A stretch of DNA of 22,441 bases from positions 1 to 22,441 of the forward strand of contig JAOUGZ010000007.1 in the NCBI GenBank assembly GCA_029865405.1, written 5' to 3'. A program made the translations under genes and the position numbers. The notes below the pieces were generated by a model. That model had not been told where the DNA came from, did no database searches, and saw nothing but the letters and a program-made list of their open reading frames with translations. This DNA comes from Betaproteobacteria bacterium. Its GTDB lineage: Bacteria > Pseudomonadota > Gammaproteobacteria > Burkholderiales > SG8-39. Below, piece by piece: positions 1 to 6,444 of this stretch (position 1 is the stretch's first letter; each line of letters begins with the position of its first letter).

Positions 1-383
1 GCGCGGTCGCCCAGGTCGACGGTTGCCGCCGCCCCTTCCACGGTGGTGACTTCGATACCGGCCAACAGCACGAACGTCCCGGTTTTCACCGGAATGAGCT
101 CGAGCACGTCGGCCGCGCCCAGCGCCGCCTGCCCCGCGGCGACGCGCGCCGCGGCGATCGCGGCGAAGTCGAGCGGGACGTTGACGACGTTGACCAGGCC
201 CGGGGTACGCACGTTGCCGTGCGCGTACAGACCAGCAGCGGCACCGCCCGGCTTGCCACCCCAGTACGGATAGGTGACGTTGTGCTTGAGCAGGCGGCCC
301 ATGTCGGCCATTGCGGGCCACATGGCGGCCGGAGCAGCCAGCGCGGCAGCCACGGCCAGGTGCGTCATGTTGATGCGTTTCAT
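1..383 (-). CDS. Phage structural protein of unknown function, 3' end missing
   Basis: This gene starts at an ATG ending at 383 behind a clear AGAAGGAAA ribosome site, and it runs off the left edge, so about 127 residues are visible. The N-terminus (residues 1-26) has two basic residues followed by an Ala-rich hydrophobic run ending AMA, which looks like a cleavable signal peptide. The rest is Gly/Ala/Val-rich and includes ELIPVKTGTFVLLAGIEV followed by a VDLGD motif. That style of sequence is common in small phage virion proteins encoded just after the coat gene, but I cannot assign a named family. It lies 66 bases downstream of the coat protein gene, separated from it by a GC hairpin. A decoration or other capsid-associated role is an inference from position. 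The real length is unknown. Confidence 0.75.
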   Translation of the reverse strand, partial: MKRINMTHLAVAAALAAPAAMWPAMADMGRLLKHNVTYPYWGGKPGGAAAGLYAHGNVRTPGLVNVVNVPLDFAAIAAARVAAGQAALGAADVLELIPVKTGTFVLLAGIEVTTVEGAAATVDLGDR

Positions 384-403
384 GTTTGCGTTTCCTTCTA
401 AAC

Positions 404-427
404 GGGGGCGCCAACCTGCGCGCCCCC
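404..427 (-). terminator. GC-rich hairpin after the coat gene (weak terminator or attenuator)
   Basis: GGGGGCGC at 404-411 and GCGCCCCC at 420-427 form a perfect 8-bp stem with an 8-base loop. On the minus strand the stem is followed by G then TTT, a short T-tract. It sits 23 bases past the coat protein stop and just before the ribosome site of the next gene. The T-tract is too short for a strong intrinsic terminator, so partial termination or mRNA 3'-end protection is more likely. The stem is seen directly and the function is inferred. Confidence 0.45.
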
Positions 428-449
428 TTGGGTCATGGAATCAGCCGGC

Positions 450-1466
450 TTAGCCCTTGCGGACGTAGCCCAGCCCCAGCGCCTCGGTCTTGATGACCTC
501 GAAGCCGTACACGTTCAGCCCGCGGACCAGCGTGCCAAAGGTGCTTTCGGCCTTGAGGCTGTCCATTTCGGTCATCTGCGCGGCGAACGTGATGGCCGAC
601 TTGTGGCCGAAGAGCACGTTGTAGGCGGTGAAGCCGCCGTCCGACGCCGTGGAAATGTTGTTCGACACGTACATCATGAAGCGGTCGATCATCCCCAGGC
701 GGCCATTGCGCAGGATCGAGGACTCGTCGCCCGCGAGGCTTGCGTTTTTCAGGTCGCTGTTCATGAGCAGGAAGCGCATCCACGGCGGGATCACCATCCA
801 GCGCCCGCCTTCCGGCCAGTTCTGCTCGTCCGCAACCGTCGAGCACGCCGTGATGAACTCCACGACGTTCGCGGCGGTGAGCACGAACGGCGTGCCCGTG
901 GTGCCCAGGTTGAAGCTGGCGGACTTGCGGCCGGCAGTCAGGCCCTTGTTCGCGGCCGGTACATCGGCGACGACGGTGCCCAGGACTTGCGTGTCGATCA
1001 CGATCTTCATCTGCTCGCCGCCATCACCGGCCCAGTCGTCCATGAGGCTCAGGTCGGACTGGAACTTGTCGATGTCGTCGACCACGAAGGCAAAATACTT
1101 CGCCTTGTCGATGAGGAGCTCGACGTTCGGGCTTTCCGGGCGCTGGTACTGCAGATTGGCGCCCTTCTGGTAGTCCCGGATCACGATCGTGGGCACGGTG
1201 CGGATGATCACCTTGTCGCCCATCTTCGAAATCTCGCCCTCGTAGTCGGTATTCGCGATTTCACCGAACACGGTGGCGTCGTAGAACTTCTCCACGAGCT
1301 TCCCGGACCAGATTTCCGGGATGAAGGTGCCGCTGTACTGGGGATGGCCCGCGGCTGCTGGCACGCCGACGTAGAACCGGTACTCGCGCGGCGACGCAAA
1401 CAGCGCCAGGACGCTCGCAAGGAGCGTGGCTGCCATGCTCTTGGCTTTGTTGATGAAGGCTTTCAT
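450..1466 (-). CDS. Major capsid (coat) protein
   Basis: The protein has 338 residues and starts at the ATG ending at 1466, which has a strong AGGAG site 7 bases upstream. The reading frame stays open further upstream, but that part is antisense to the scaffold gene. Residues 45-75 (YSGTFIPEIWSGKLVEKFYD) and the following GDKVIIRTVPTIVIRDYQKG stretch resemble the N-arm and early beta region of coat proteins in podovirus-type and environmental tailed phages, which adopt the HK97 fold. Placement directly after a coiled-coil scaffold gene supports this. Residues 1-24 form a basic and then hydrophobic segment (core AATLLASVLALFA) that looks like a signal peptide or membrane anchor, which is unusual for a coat protein. 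No internal start with a good ribosome site would remove it. The family call is by recognition and was not searched. Confidence 0.85.
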   Translation of the reverse strand: MKAFINKAKSMAATLLASVLALFASPREYRFYVGVPAAAGHPQYSGTFIPEIWSGKLVEKFYDATVFGEIANTDYEGEISKMGDKVIIRTVPTIVIRDYQKGANLQYQRPESPNVELLIDKAKYFAFVVDDIDKFQSDLSLMDDWAGDGGEQMKIVIDTQVLGTVVADVPAANKGLTAGRKSASFNLGTTGTPFVLTAANVVEFITACSTVADEQNWPEGGRWMVIPPWMRFLLMNSDLKNASLAGDESSILRNGRLGMIDRFMMYVSNNISTASDGGFTAYNVLFGHKSAITFAAQMTEMDSLKAESTFGTLVRGLNVYGFEVIKTEALGLGYVRKG

Positions 1467-1509
1467 GCGGTTTCTCCTGACCGCTTTCAAAGGCGCCGGA
1501 CCGGTTCCT

Positions 1510-2442
1510 TTAACCGGAGATACGGCCATCCCTCTGGGCGGCGAAAATTTCTTGTTCGACCTCGCGCGCCTTCGCCTTGCCCTGCACCCCCTGGTATTTC
1601 GGAGAGAGATTCTTCTCCTTGTAAAACTGCGCGATCTCCGCCCTCGACCAGATCTTGCCTTTCGGCTGATCAATCGGCGGCTGACTGTCTCCGCCTTGCG
1701 GTGGATCCACGCGGGGAGTTCTGGGCTTGGGCGGCGCAGTGCGCGCCCCAATGTCCCGACCTTCCCTGAAAGCGTTGACGATTTCGACGATGGCATGACC
1801 CTGCCGGGCCGCCTCCGCGTTCTTGAGCAGAGTCCATCGCGTCCTGTTCGTCTCGGGGTCCATGCTCTGCAGCCAGTTGAGGAACTTCGGGTCGTCGTTG
1901 ATGCTCGACCCATCGGTGGCGTCCCATCCGGGAATGCCGGCATCGAGCGTGGCGTAGTAGCTCGCCTCGTGCTGCCGCTCGAAATTTCCCAGCTTTTCGT
2001 TGACGGACTTCAAGCGAGCATCGATGGTGCCTTCGGCCACTTCGCGCGCGACCTTTGCCACAACGTCCAGCATCGGGCCCGCGAGGCTGCGTTCCTCATC
2101 GGTCACCGAAGTCAGTACGCCGGCTTCTACTTTGCGCTGCGCAGCGGCTTGCAGCTCCTCGAGTTGCTTCTTGAGTGCGTCGTTCTCGGACATCAGGCGC
2201 GGCGTCTCCTTGTCGTACTTCGACTGCAGTACGCGCACGGAAGCGTTGAGCCTGCGGATTTCTCCGGTAAGTCTCTCGTTTTCGGCTTGCAGCGCAGCCG
2301 TGTCCGACGCCGCGACCGGCCCGGATGCTCCGGGTGTCGGTGGCTGGTCGACGGGCGGTTGCTGCCCACGCGCCGCGATTTCGCGCGACAACTCATGGGC
2401 CTTCTGGACGTTGCGTTGTGCCGCTTCAGGTAGTGGTGGCAT
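1510..2442 (-). CDS. Capsid scaffolding protein
   Basis: The protein has 310 residues and starts at an ATG preceded by GAGGAAGAA. Residues 28-45 are Pro-rich. Residues 47-102 form a clear heptad-like coiled coil (ENERLTGEIRRL through LKKQLEELQ). The middle is charged and helical, residues 235-260 are another Pro-rich linker, and the C-terminus is basic and helical (FYKEKNL, QGKAKAREVEQEI). This charged, helical, low-complexity composition with a basic C-terminal tail is typical of scaffolds that template the prohead and contact the coat protein through that tail. The gene sits immediately upstream of the coat gene, as in P22-like genomes. No protease motif is visible, so it appears to be a pure scaffold and not a protease-scaffold fusion. 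The stop codon lies in the loop of a small CCGGTT/AACCGG hairpin (1501-1517). Confidence 0.85.
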   Translation of the reverse strand: MPPLPEAAQRNVQKAHELSREIAARGQQPPVDQPPTPGASGPVAASDTAALQAENERLTGEIRRLNASVRVLQSKYDKETPRLMSENDALKKQLEELQAAAQRKVEAGVLTSVTDEERSLAGPMLDVVAKVAREVAEGTIDARLKSVNEKLGNFERQHEASYYATLDAGIPGWDATDGSSINDDPKFLNWLQSMDPETNRTRWTLLKNAEAARQGHAIVEIVNAFREGRDIGARTAPPKPRTPRVDPPQGGDSQPPIDQPKGKIWSRAEIAQFYKEKNLSPKYQGVQGKAKAREVEQEIFAAQRDGRISG

Positions 2443-2492
2443 TTCTTCCTCGAGCCGTTGGGTTGGGGTGTTCCGCTAAGGAGCCTTGGCCT

Positions 2493-2774
2493 TCACGGTG
2501 TTCGTTGCCCCACGGGCCCGGAGAGGGTGTCGCGCGGAGCAATTGCGGTCGCCTTGTTGACGCCATTTCCGTGATCGACGAATTCGGCAACCGCCTTGGC
2601 TGCCCCTTGCTGCATGCGCAGGACAACCGCATCCGCCGTCACACGTTTCGCCCGGTCGAGCTCCTGCACGGAGTGTTCGAGCCAGGCGAGGACTTGCATG
2701 AAATCGGGATCCCCGCGAAGGCGCGCCAGCGCTTTCACGACGCGCGCATCGGGGGATTTGAGCCAGCCGCTCAT
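2493..2774 (-). CDS. Small helical phage protein of unknown function
   Basis: The protein has 93 residues. The ATG (2774-2772) shares one base with the stop of the upstream gene (TGATG junction), so it is probably translated by coupling. The N-terminal two thirds are predicted helical and charged (ARVVKALARLRGDPDF, VLAWLEHSVQELDRAKR), and the tail is Thr/Pro-rich. The pattern RLRGDPDFxxVLxWLExSxxEL resembles short proteins found beside scaffold genes in many phages, but I do not know a function for them. The longer frame reading upstream to 2930 is antisense or out of frame with the preceding gene and was discarded. Confidence 0.7.
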   Translation of the reverse strand: MSGWLKSPDARVVKALARLRGDPDFMQVLAWLEHSVQELDRAKRVTADAVVLRMQQGAAKAVAEFVDHGNGVNKATAIAPRDTLSGPVGQRTP

Positions 2775-3394
2775 CAGTACAGATACGCGATCGGCCCGGC
2801 GTCGGCCACGATCGTGGCGGGCACCGCGATGGCGCCCGGGATCGTGCCGAAGGAGCCGGCGATCGTGCTGGCCCTGTTCAGGTAGGTGCTCGCCGCGATG
2901 CGGCGGGTCGTCGCCGTGACCCCGTTGCACTGGAGCACGATGTGGTACTTCTCGTCGCTGTCCAGGTCGAGTGGCCTGGTGAACGGGATCTGCTGGAAGG
3001 CATTCGCACCTGCCGACACGACTCCGGCCAGGGCCGAATGCGCAAGACGCACGCCGGTGGCGTTGTAGAGCGCCACGATGAGGTTGTCGGTGCCCACGGT
3101 CACGCCGTTCAGCACGCCGATGCCGGTCACCAGCTTGGTCCGCGGAACGTAAATCTCTGACACGTACAACGTGCCAGCGACGTGCACGGCACTCGTGCCG
3201 AGCGCGGCGTAGGCCACCGGACCGATGGGAATGTTGCTCATCAGGAACGGCGAGTGCGTGCGGTCGTCGGTGCGCTTGATCTTGCGCACAAACAGGTTCT
3301 CGTAAAAAGCGTAGTGGAGCAGCCCGGCGCGCGCGAGATAGCGCTCCAGCTGGGCGTCGATCGGGCGAAGCGCGTTCAGGATGGCGGTTTTCAT
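2774..3394 (-). CDS. Probable beta-rich virion protein (decoration or head-surface type)
   Basis: The protein has 206 residues and starts at the ATG ending at 3394, which has AGAAGGAG 8 bases upstream. A longer frame start at 3484 would overlap the upstream gene and has no ribosome site. Residues 1-30 are helical (IDAQLERYLARAGLL). From residue 55 the sequence is a run of short beta strands and turns (GTLYVSEIYVPRTKL, VGTDNLIVALYNATG, YHIVLQCNG) that resembles a single beta-sandwich domain. This style of sequence is common in phage head decoration and receptor-binding modules. Nothing catalytic is visible. It is encoded with the capsid block behind the 3.85-kb promoter, which suggests it is abundant in virions. 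Family membership is not established. Confidence 0.75.
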   Translation of the reverse strand: MKTAILNALRPIDAQLERYLARAGLLHYAFYENLFVRKIKRTDDRTHSPFLMSNIPIGPVAYAALGTSAVHVAGTLYVSEIYVPRTKLVTGIGVLNGVTVGTDNLIVALYNATGVRLAHSALAGVVSAGANAFQQIPFTRPLDLDSDEKYHIVLQCNGVTATTRRIAASTYLNRASTIAGSFGTIPGAIAVPATIVADAGPIAYLY

Positions 3395-3425
3395 TGCTGT
3401 TCTCCTTCTCAGTGTCGTTGACGGA

Positions 3426-3794
3426 TCACTGCACCAACTCCAGCGACGCGGAGTACGTAATCGAGTCCCCGTTCGCATGGGCAAAATTCACTTCGATCAG
3501 CGGTGGCATGACGTCATTCGCGACCAGGTTCGCCGCGGCGGTGAGGGCCGGGCCGACTTTCAGGACCGTGGTGGCCACACCGGTGAGGGCCACGCTGGCG
3601 AGGACGTCGGACTTCTTTCCCGACACCCGATCCACGGCCCGGATCGTGGCAACGACACTTGGCGCCGTCACGATGCCGGTCACGTCGATGACGAGTCGAC
3701 CATATTTCCCGTGCGGGTTGCGAATTTGGGCCGCCCATGACGCCGTGCGCGCCAAGGACTCCGCCACTTTAACTGTATCGTTCAGATTGCTCAC
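3426..3794 (-). CDS. Small beta-sandwich phage structural protein
   Basis: The protein has 122 residues and begins with GTG at 3794, with AAGGGGA just upstream and no better start nearby. The pattern is distinctive: SLARTASWAAQ, then VIDVTGIVTAPSVVATI, VDRVSGKK, VLASVALTG and TVLKVGPALTAAANLVANDV, ending SITYSASLEL. I recognise this as a widespread small phage and prophage protein of immunoglobulin-like beta composition, usually encoded near capsid genes and left as hypothetical. It is the first gene after a TTGACA/GATTAT promoter, with a short 5' leader of about 30 bases. A capsid decoration role is plausible but is inferred only from context. Confidence 0.8.
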   Translation of the reverse strand: MSNLNDTVKVAESLARTASWAAQIRNPHGKYGRLVIDVTGIVTAPSVVATIRAVDRVSGKKSDVLASVALTGVATTVLKVGPALTAAANLVANDVMPPLIEVNFAHANGDSITYSASLELVQ

Positions 3795-3829
3795 GGCGTC
3801 CCCTTATGATGGCTGGCCACGTGCGAGCG

Positions 3830-3858
3830 ATAATCCCCCACCCTATAGGGGTTGTCAA
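3830..3858 (-). promoter_or_regulatory. Sigma70-like promoter for the capsid block, with a palindrome in its spacer
   Basis: On the minus strand TTGACA (3858-3853, a perfect -35) is followed after exactly 17 bases by GATTAT (3835-3830, 4 of 6 match to the -10). The predicted start near 3823 gives a leader of about 30 bases before the GTG at 3794. The spacer contains the perfect 10-bp palindrome CCCTATAGGG at 3841-3850, a possible repressor or activator site. The -35 overlaps the stop codon of the preceding gene. It would drive the two beta-rich proteins, the 93-residue protein, scaffold and coat. The match is seen directly, and activity is inferred. Confidence 0.6.
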
Positions 3859-4361
3859 ACGATCCGACCCAAGATCTTGAGTGCATCCTCGTCGCTGATC
3901 GGGCGTTTGGACAGCGGGTCGAGCTCGATTTCTGCGGCGGCCGTCAATAGTATGTGCACTTCGACGATCACGTCCCGCCTGGTCGAGACGTCCGCATTCG
4001 ACCCAACGCCGAGCGGAATCTCGTCGAGAGTCAACGCTTCAAGATTCGCCGTGACGGCAGAACCAACCTCAGGGAAACCAATGACCGCTTGTTGGTGCGC
4101 CTCGATGCCGGAGTAAACGGATAGCGCCAATCCCAGCCCGATTACCGCTGGCGCCTCTATGTAGGTCGGCGCCGGCGGCTCCGGGATCGGGATCGGTGGC
4201 TGGACGACAACTTCGGGCTCGCGCCGATTTGGGATGAACTCTGGTCGGTAGCCGCGCCCGCGGCGGTGCGGGCGCCCGATCGGGGTTTCCTGCTCGACCG
4301 CGGGCCCCTGCTGGTAAGCAGGAAGCGGCTGGAACGCCCCGACTTGGAAACCGCCGATCAT
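3855..4361 (-). CDS. Hypothetical phage protein with Pro-rich N-terminal half
   Basis: The protein has 168 residues. The ATG overlaps the methyltransferase stop (ATGA), with AAGGGCAA before it. Residues 1-65 are low-complexity, rich in Pro, Gln and Arg, and include PIPIPEPPAP. Residues 68-168 look folded, with alternating hydrophobic strands (VIGLGLALSVYSG, RRDVIVEVHILLTAAAEIEL) and the C-terminal end SDEDALKILGRIV. No motif or family is recognised. Similar Pro-rich-plus-beta proteins occur among virion accessory genes. Its tight coupling to the methyltransferase could reflect co-expression only. Confidence 0.65.
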   Translation of the reverse strand: MIGGFQVGAFQPLPAYQQGPAVEQETPIGRPHRRGRGYRPEFIPNRREPEVVVQPPIPIPEPPAPTYIEAPAVIGLGLALSVYSGIEAHQQAVIGFPEVGSAVTANLEALTLDEIPLGVGSNADVSTRRDVIVEVHILLTAAAEIELDPLSKRPISDEDALKILGRIV

Positions 4362-4939
4362 TTGCCCTTCTTGGCCTCGATCTTGGTGAAGGTGGCGATC
4401 GTGTCCTGCGCCGCCTCCTTGTTGAACTTGAGCGCCTCCTGCTGGTACTCAGGGTTGCGCTGCTGGATTTCAGGGTGCAGGTTGTAGCCCCAGCCCACGG
4501 CGAAGTCGCACTCGTACTTGTCGTTGTGCGGCGCGTTCGCCGCGCGCCACGGCTTGGACAGGTAGTAGAACCAGAACTCGCTGACCGGCGGCCATTGGTG
4601 CGTGAGATCACCGTACGCGCGCCCGCTCGCCCAGTGCGGCACGATCACCAAGCACTTCCCGTCAGGGATGAGCACGCGGTAGAGCTCGTTCACGAAGTGA
4701 ATGCGCTGCTCGCCGGTCAGGTGCTCGATGAAATGCGAGCAATGCGCCTCCTCCACCGACCCGTTCTTCCACGGCCAGGGCTTGGTCAGATCGACGATGT
4801 GCTTCTGCCCGAAGTCCCGAGCGTCCACGCCCTCGAATCCCTCACGCGGCGTTTTGCCGCAGCCGAAGTCCAGCTTCAACAGCTTGTGGGTCTTGACTAC
4901 CTTCTTCTTCTTCAACGTCCGTCGTTGCTTCCGATTCAT
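4358..4939 (-). CDS. Class I SAM-dependent methyltransferase
   Basis: The protein has 193 residues and starts at the ATG ending at 4939 behind a very strong AGGAGGAGA site. The longer frame to 5191 is antisense to the glycosyltransferase-like gene. A Lys/Arg-rich N-terminus (residues 3-18) precedes motif I, LLKLDFGCG (D24, G26, G28), which is the SAM-binding loop. It is followed by GVDARD (D39, the usual acidic residue after beta 2) and then HCSHFIEHL and VNELYRVLIPDGKCLVIVPH, the motif IV/V region of Methyltransf_11-type enzymes. The substrate is unknown, as there is no NPPY or DPPY motif of a DNA amino-methyltransferase. Placed between a glycosyltransferase-like gene and structural genes, it may modify a glycan or virion protein. 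That is inference. Confidence 0.85.
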   Translation of the reverse strand: MNRKQRRTLKKKKVVKTHKLLKLDFGCGKTPREGFEGVDARDFGQKHIVDLTKPWPWKNGSVEEAHCSHFIEHLTGEQRIHFVNELYRVLIPDGKCLVIVPHWASGRAYGDLTHQWPPVSEFWFYYLSKPWRAANAPHNDKYECDFAVGWGYNLHPEIQQRNPEYQQEALKFNKEAAQDTIATFTKIEAKKGK

Positions 4940-4959
4940 TGCGTTCTCCTCCTGCGTTG

Positions 4960-5694
4960 TTAATACATCTTGTCGGGCGGGCCGTACTCGCCTTTCCAGT
5001 CGTAGTGCCCGACCCTCACGGAGCAATCGACAGCACAGCGATAGCCGTACTTTCGCGCATCGCTCCAGAAATAGAGATCCTGCGTGGCCACGCCACCGTG
5101 ACGCTGCGTCACGAACCATGGTTTGCGCAATCTCCCGTCCTTGAACATCTTCATTCGGAACAGGCTGAACCCCATGCCGGTGCCGCAACATTCCTGCAGC
5201 CCGCCGGTCGGGATCTGAGGCATGTAGTTCTGCGGGATCTTCGGATCACCCCAGATCTGCGCTACGCCCTGCGGTCCTTTGGTGAAGTACAGGCCGCCGA
5301 TGCAGGCGAATTCCGGGTGCGCCTCCATTTGCGCGATCAAGTTGATGAGGCCGTCCGGCGGCGGGGCGTTGTCGTGCTCGAGAGTAAGCATGAATTCCCA
5401 GTTTTTCAGCTCCGGGTGTGCGAGCACTGCCTCTACCGCGCTTGAATATGCGATCCCTACCTCCTCGCCCAACGTGACGATCTTAGCCACGCCGTTGTTC
5501 GGGGCAAACGCGAGATTCCAGTACGACAGCATCACCTTCGCCGGGATCGCCTCGCTCATCGGGACGACGACTACAACACGCTGCCTCTTCCACGATGCGC
5601 CCTTGATCAGGCGGGATCGTGTCGCGGCGAGATTGGCGGAATGCTCACCGCCGAAGTCCTGCATGATGATTTGCGGTTTATTTTCCTTATCCAT
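4960..5694 (-). CDS. Glycosyltransferase-like protein (GT-A/family 2 type)
   Basis: The protein has 244 residues, and the start lies within GGAGGAGGAGGATGG, an unusually strong ribosome site. After a 36-residue lead, VVVVVPMSEAIPAKVMLSYWNLAF resembles the first nucleotide-binding strand of GT-A enzymes. FMLTLEHDNAPP (residues 101-112) resembles the region around the metal-binding DxD, here E-H-D. FACIGGLYFTKG and GGVATQDLYFWSDARKYGYR match the later strands and the ED-like acceptor motif. The protein is short but complete for phage versions of this fold. Such proteins in phages decorate DNA, virion proteins or host surface sugars, and the sequence does not say which. It overlaps the preceding 66-residue gene by 8 bases and is followed by a methyltransferase. 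Confidence 0.75.
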   Translation of the reverse strand: MDKENKPQIIMQDFGGEHSANLAATRSRLIKGASWKRQRVVVVVPMSEAIPAKVMLSYWNLAFAPNNGVAKIVTLGEEVGIAYSSAVEAVLAHPELKNWEFMLTLEHDNAPPPDGLINLIAQMEAHPEFACIGGLYFTKGPQGVAQIWGDPKIPQNYMPQIPTGGLQECCGTGMGFSLFRMKMFKDGRLRKPWFVTQRHGGVATQDLYFWSDARKYGYRCAVDCSVRVGHYDWKGEYGPPDKMY

Positions 5695-5887
5695 CCTCCT
5701 CCTCCTGCTGTTCGGTCATTGTCGGCGGAGAGCGCTGCGGATCTTTCAGTGCTGCCGCATCCAGGTTGTAGACAGGGCCAAAGGCGACCGCCTGGCGTAT
5801 GGCAATTTCAATGCTCACTCGTGCCCTGTAGAGTTTTGCCGTGCCAGTCGCGATTAAGTCACCACCCACCACCAGCTTGCGACTCAC
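5687..5887 (-). CDS. Small hypothetical protein
   Basis: The protein has 66 residues. It starts at GTG (5887-5885), which overlaps the stop of the upstream exported-protein gene as GTGA, and it ends 8 bases inside the next gene. The same frame stays open back to 6124, but that part is antisense or out of frame with the exported protein. The N-terminal 45 residues look structured (KLVVGGDLIATGTAKLY, VSIEIAIRQAVAFG), and the C-terminal tail is acidic with a Gln/Glu run. That run arises because its codons double as the strong ribosome site of the glycosyltransferase-like gene. Function is unknown. Confidence rests on the overlap pattern at both ends. Confidence 0.55.
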   Translation of the reverse strand: MSRKLVVGGDLIATGTAKLYRARVSIEIAIRQAVAFGPVYNLDAAALKDPQRSPPTMTEQQEEEDG

Positions 5888-6363
5888 TTGAGCGCGACCA
5901 CGATAGGCGTCTCTGCCCAAAGCCCGCTTACGCGATCGAACTTCAACGAATAACCTTCGCCTGGCTTCGCGCGAAGCGGGAGGAACACTCCCGCAAGCAA
6001 GCATTCGCTGGCGCTGCAATTGGTGTACTTCGTGACATTGAGGCGATTCGACCACGGCAATTTCAACATCACCCGATATGTCACTGCAATAATTTCTGGG
6101 CACGCGGACTTCGTGTTCCAGCACGGCACCACATAGTTCAGGTAGCGCGCGTTGTAATCCTTGAACACGACCTTCTCTATGCGACGTGTTGGCAGATCGG
6201 ACAGGACGCTCACCTGGGAACCAGCGGCTGGCGGGCCTTTCATGCGCAGCTCGATCTCAAGGTTTTGGCCAAACCAATTAGGGCTCGTCGGCTGAGACAC
6301 GGGAACCTGAGCTCCCAGGCTCACCGGACATAGCGTAAGAAAAAGAAACAGTGCCCGCGTCAT
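5884..6363 (-). CDS. Exported protein with predicted disulfides, function unknown
   Basis: The protein has 159 residues, with GGAGGG 4 bases before the ATG. Residues 1-18 are a textbook signal peptide (short basic start, hydrophobic FLFLTLCPVSL core, cleavage after LGA). The mature part has four cysteines in two close pairs (PCWNTKSAC and NCSASEC), consistent with disulfides formed in the periplasm. It has beta-type segments such as RRIEKVVFKDYNARYLNYVV and GYSLKFDRVSGLW. No family is recognised. An exported cysteine-containing protein in a virion-gene cluster could be a surface-exclusion, receptor-masking or envelope-acting protein, but the sequence does not decide between these. It is followed by the 66-residue gene through a GTGA overlap. 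Confidence 0.7.
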   Translation of the reverse strand: MTRALFLFLTLCPVSLGAQVPVSQPTSPNWFGQNLEIELRMKGPPAAGSQVSVLSDLPTRRIEKVVFKDYNARYLNYVVPCWNTKSACPEIIAVTYRVMLKLPWSNRLNVTKYTNCSASECLLAGVFLPLRAKPGEGYSLKFDRVSGLWAETPIVVALK

Positions 6364-6422
6364 TGACCCTCCAGTCTATAAAGATAGCGCGAGTGACCGC
6401 GCGAATCGACCTGCCGTTTCAT
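6360..6422 (-). CDS. Possible 20-residue leader ORF
   Basis: An ATG at 6422 opens a 20-codon frame, very basic at the start (MKRQ) and Tyr/Arg-rich, whose TGA overlaps the ATG of the exported protein as ATGA. The geometry suits translational coupling, as at other junctions in this operon. The nearest AGGAGG lies about 18 bases upstream, too far for normal use, so translation is doubtful. It could equally be chance. Confidence 0.2.
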   Translation of the reverse strand: MKRQVDSRGHSRYLYRLEGQ

Positions 6423-6444
6423 GCTCTGAGCCAAGCTAGACCTC

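Noticed and set aside
1501..1517. CCGGTT/AACCGG hairpin at the scaffold stop as a terminator
   Set aside because: The stem is 6 bp with no T-tract, and coat expression must read through it from the same transcript.
435..1769. A 444-codon open frame on the plus strand opposite the coat gene
   Set aside because: It is antisense to the coat and scaffold genes, rich in Arg, Val and His as expected for a GC-rich shadow frame, and matches no family.
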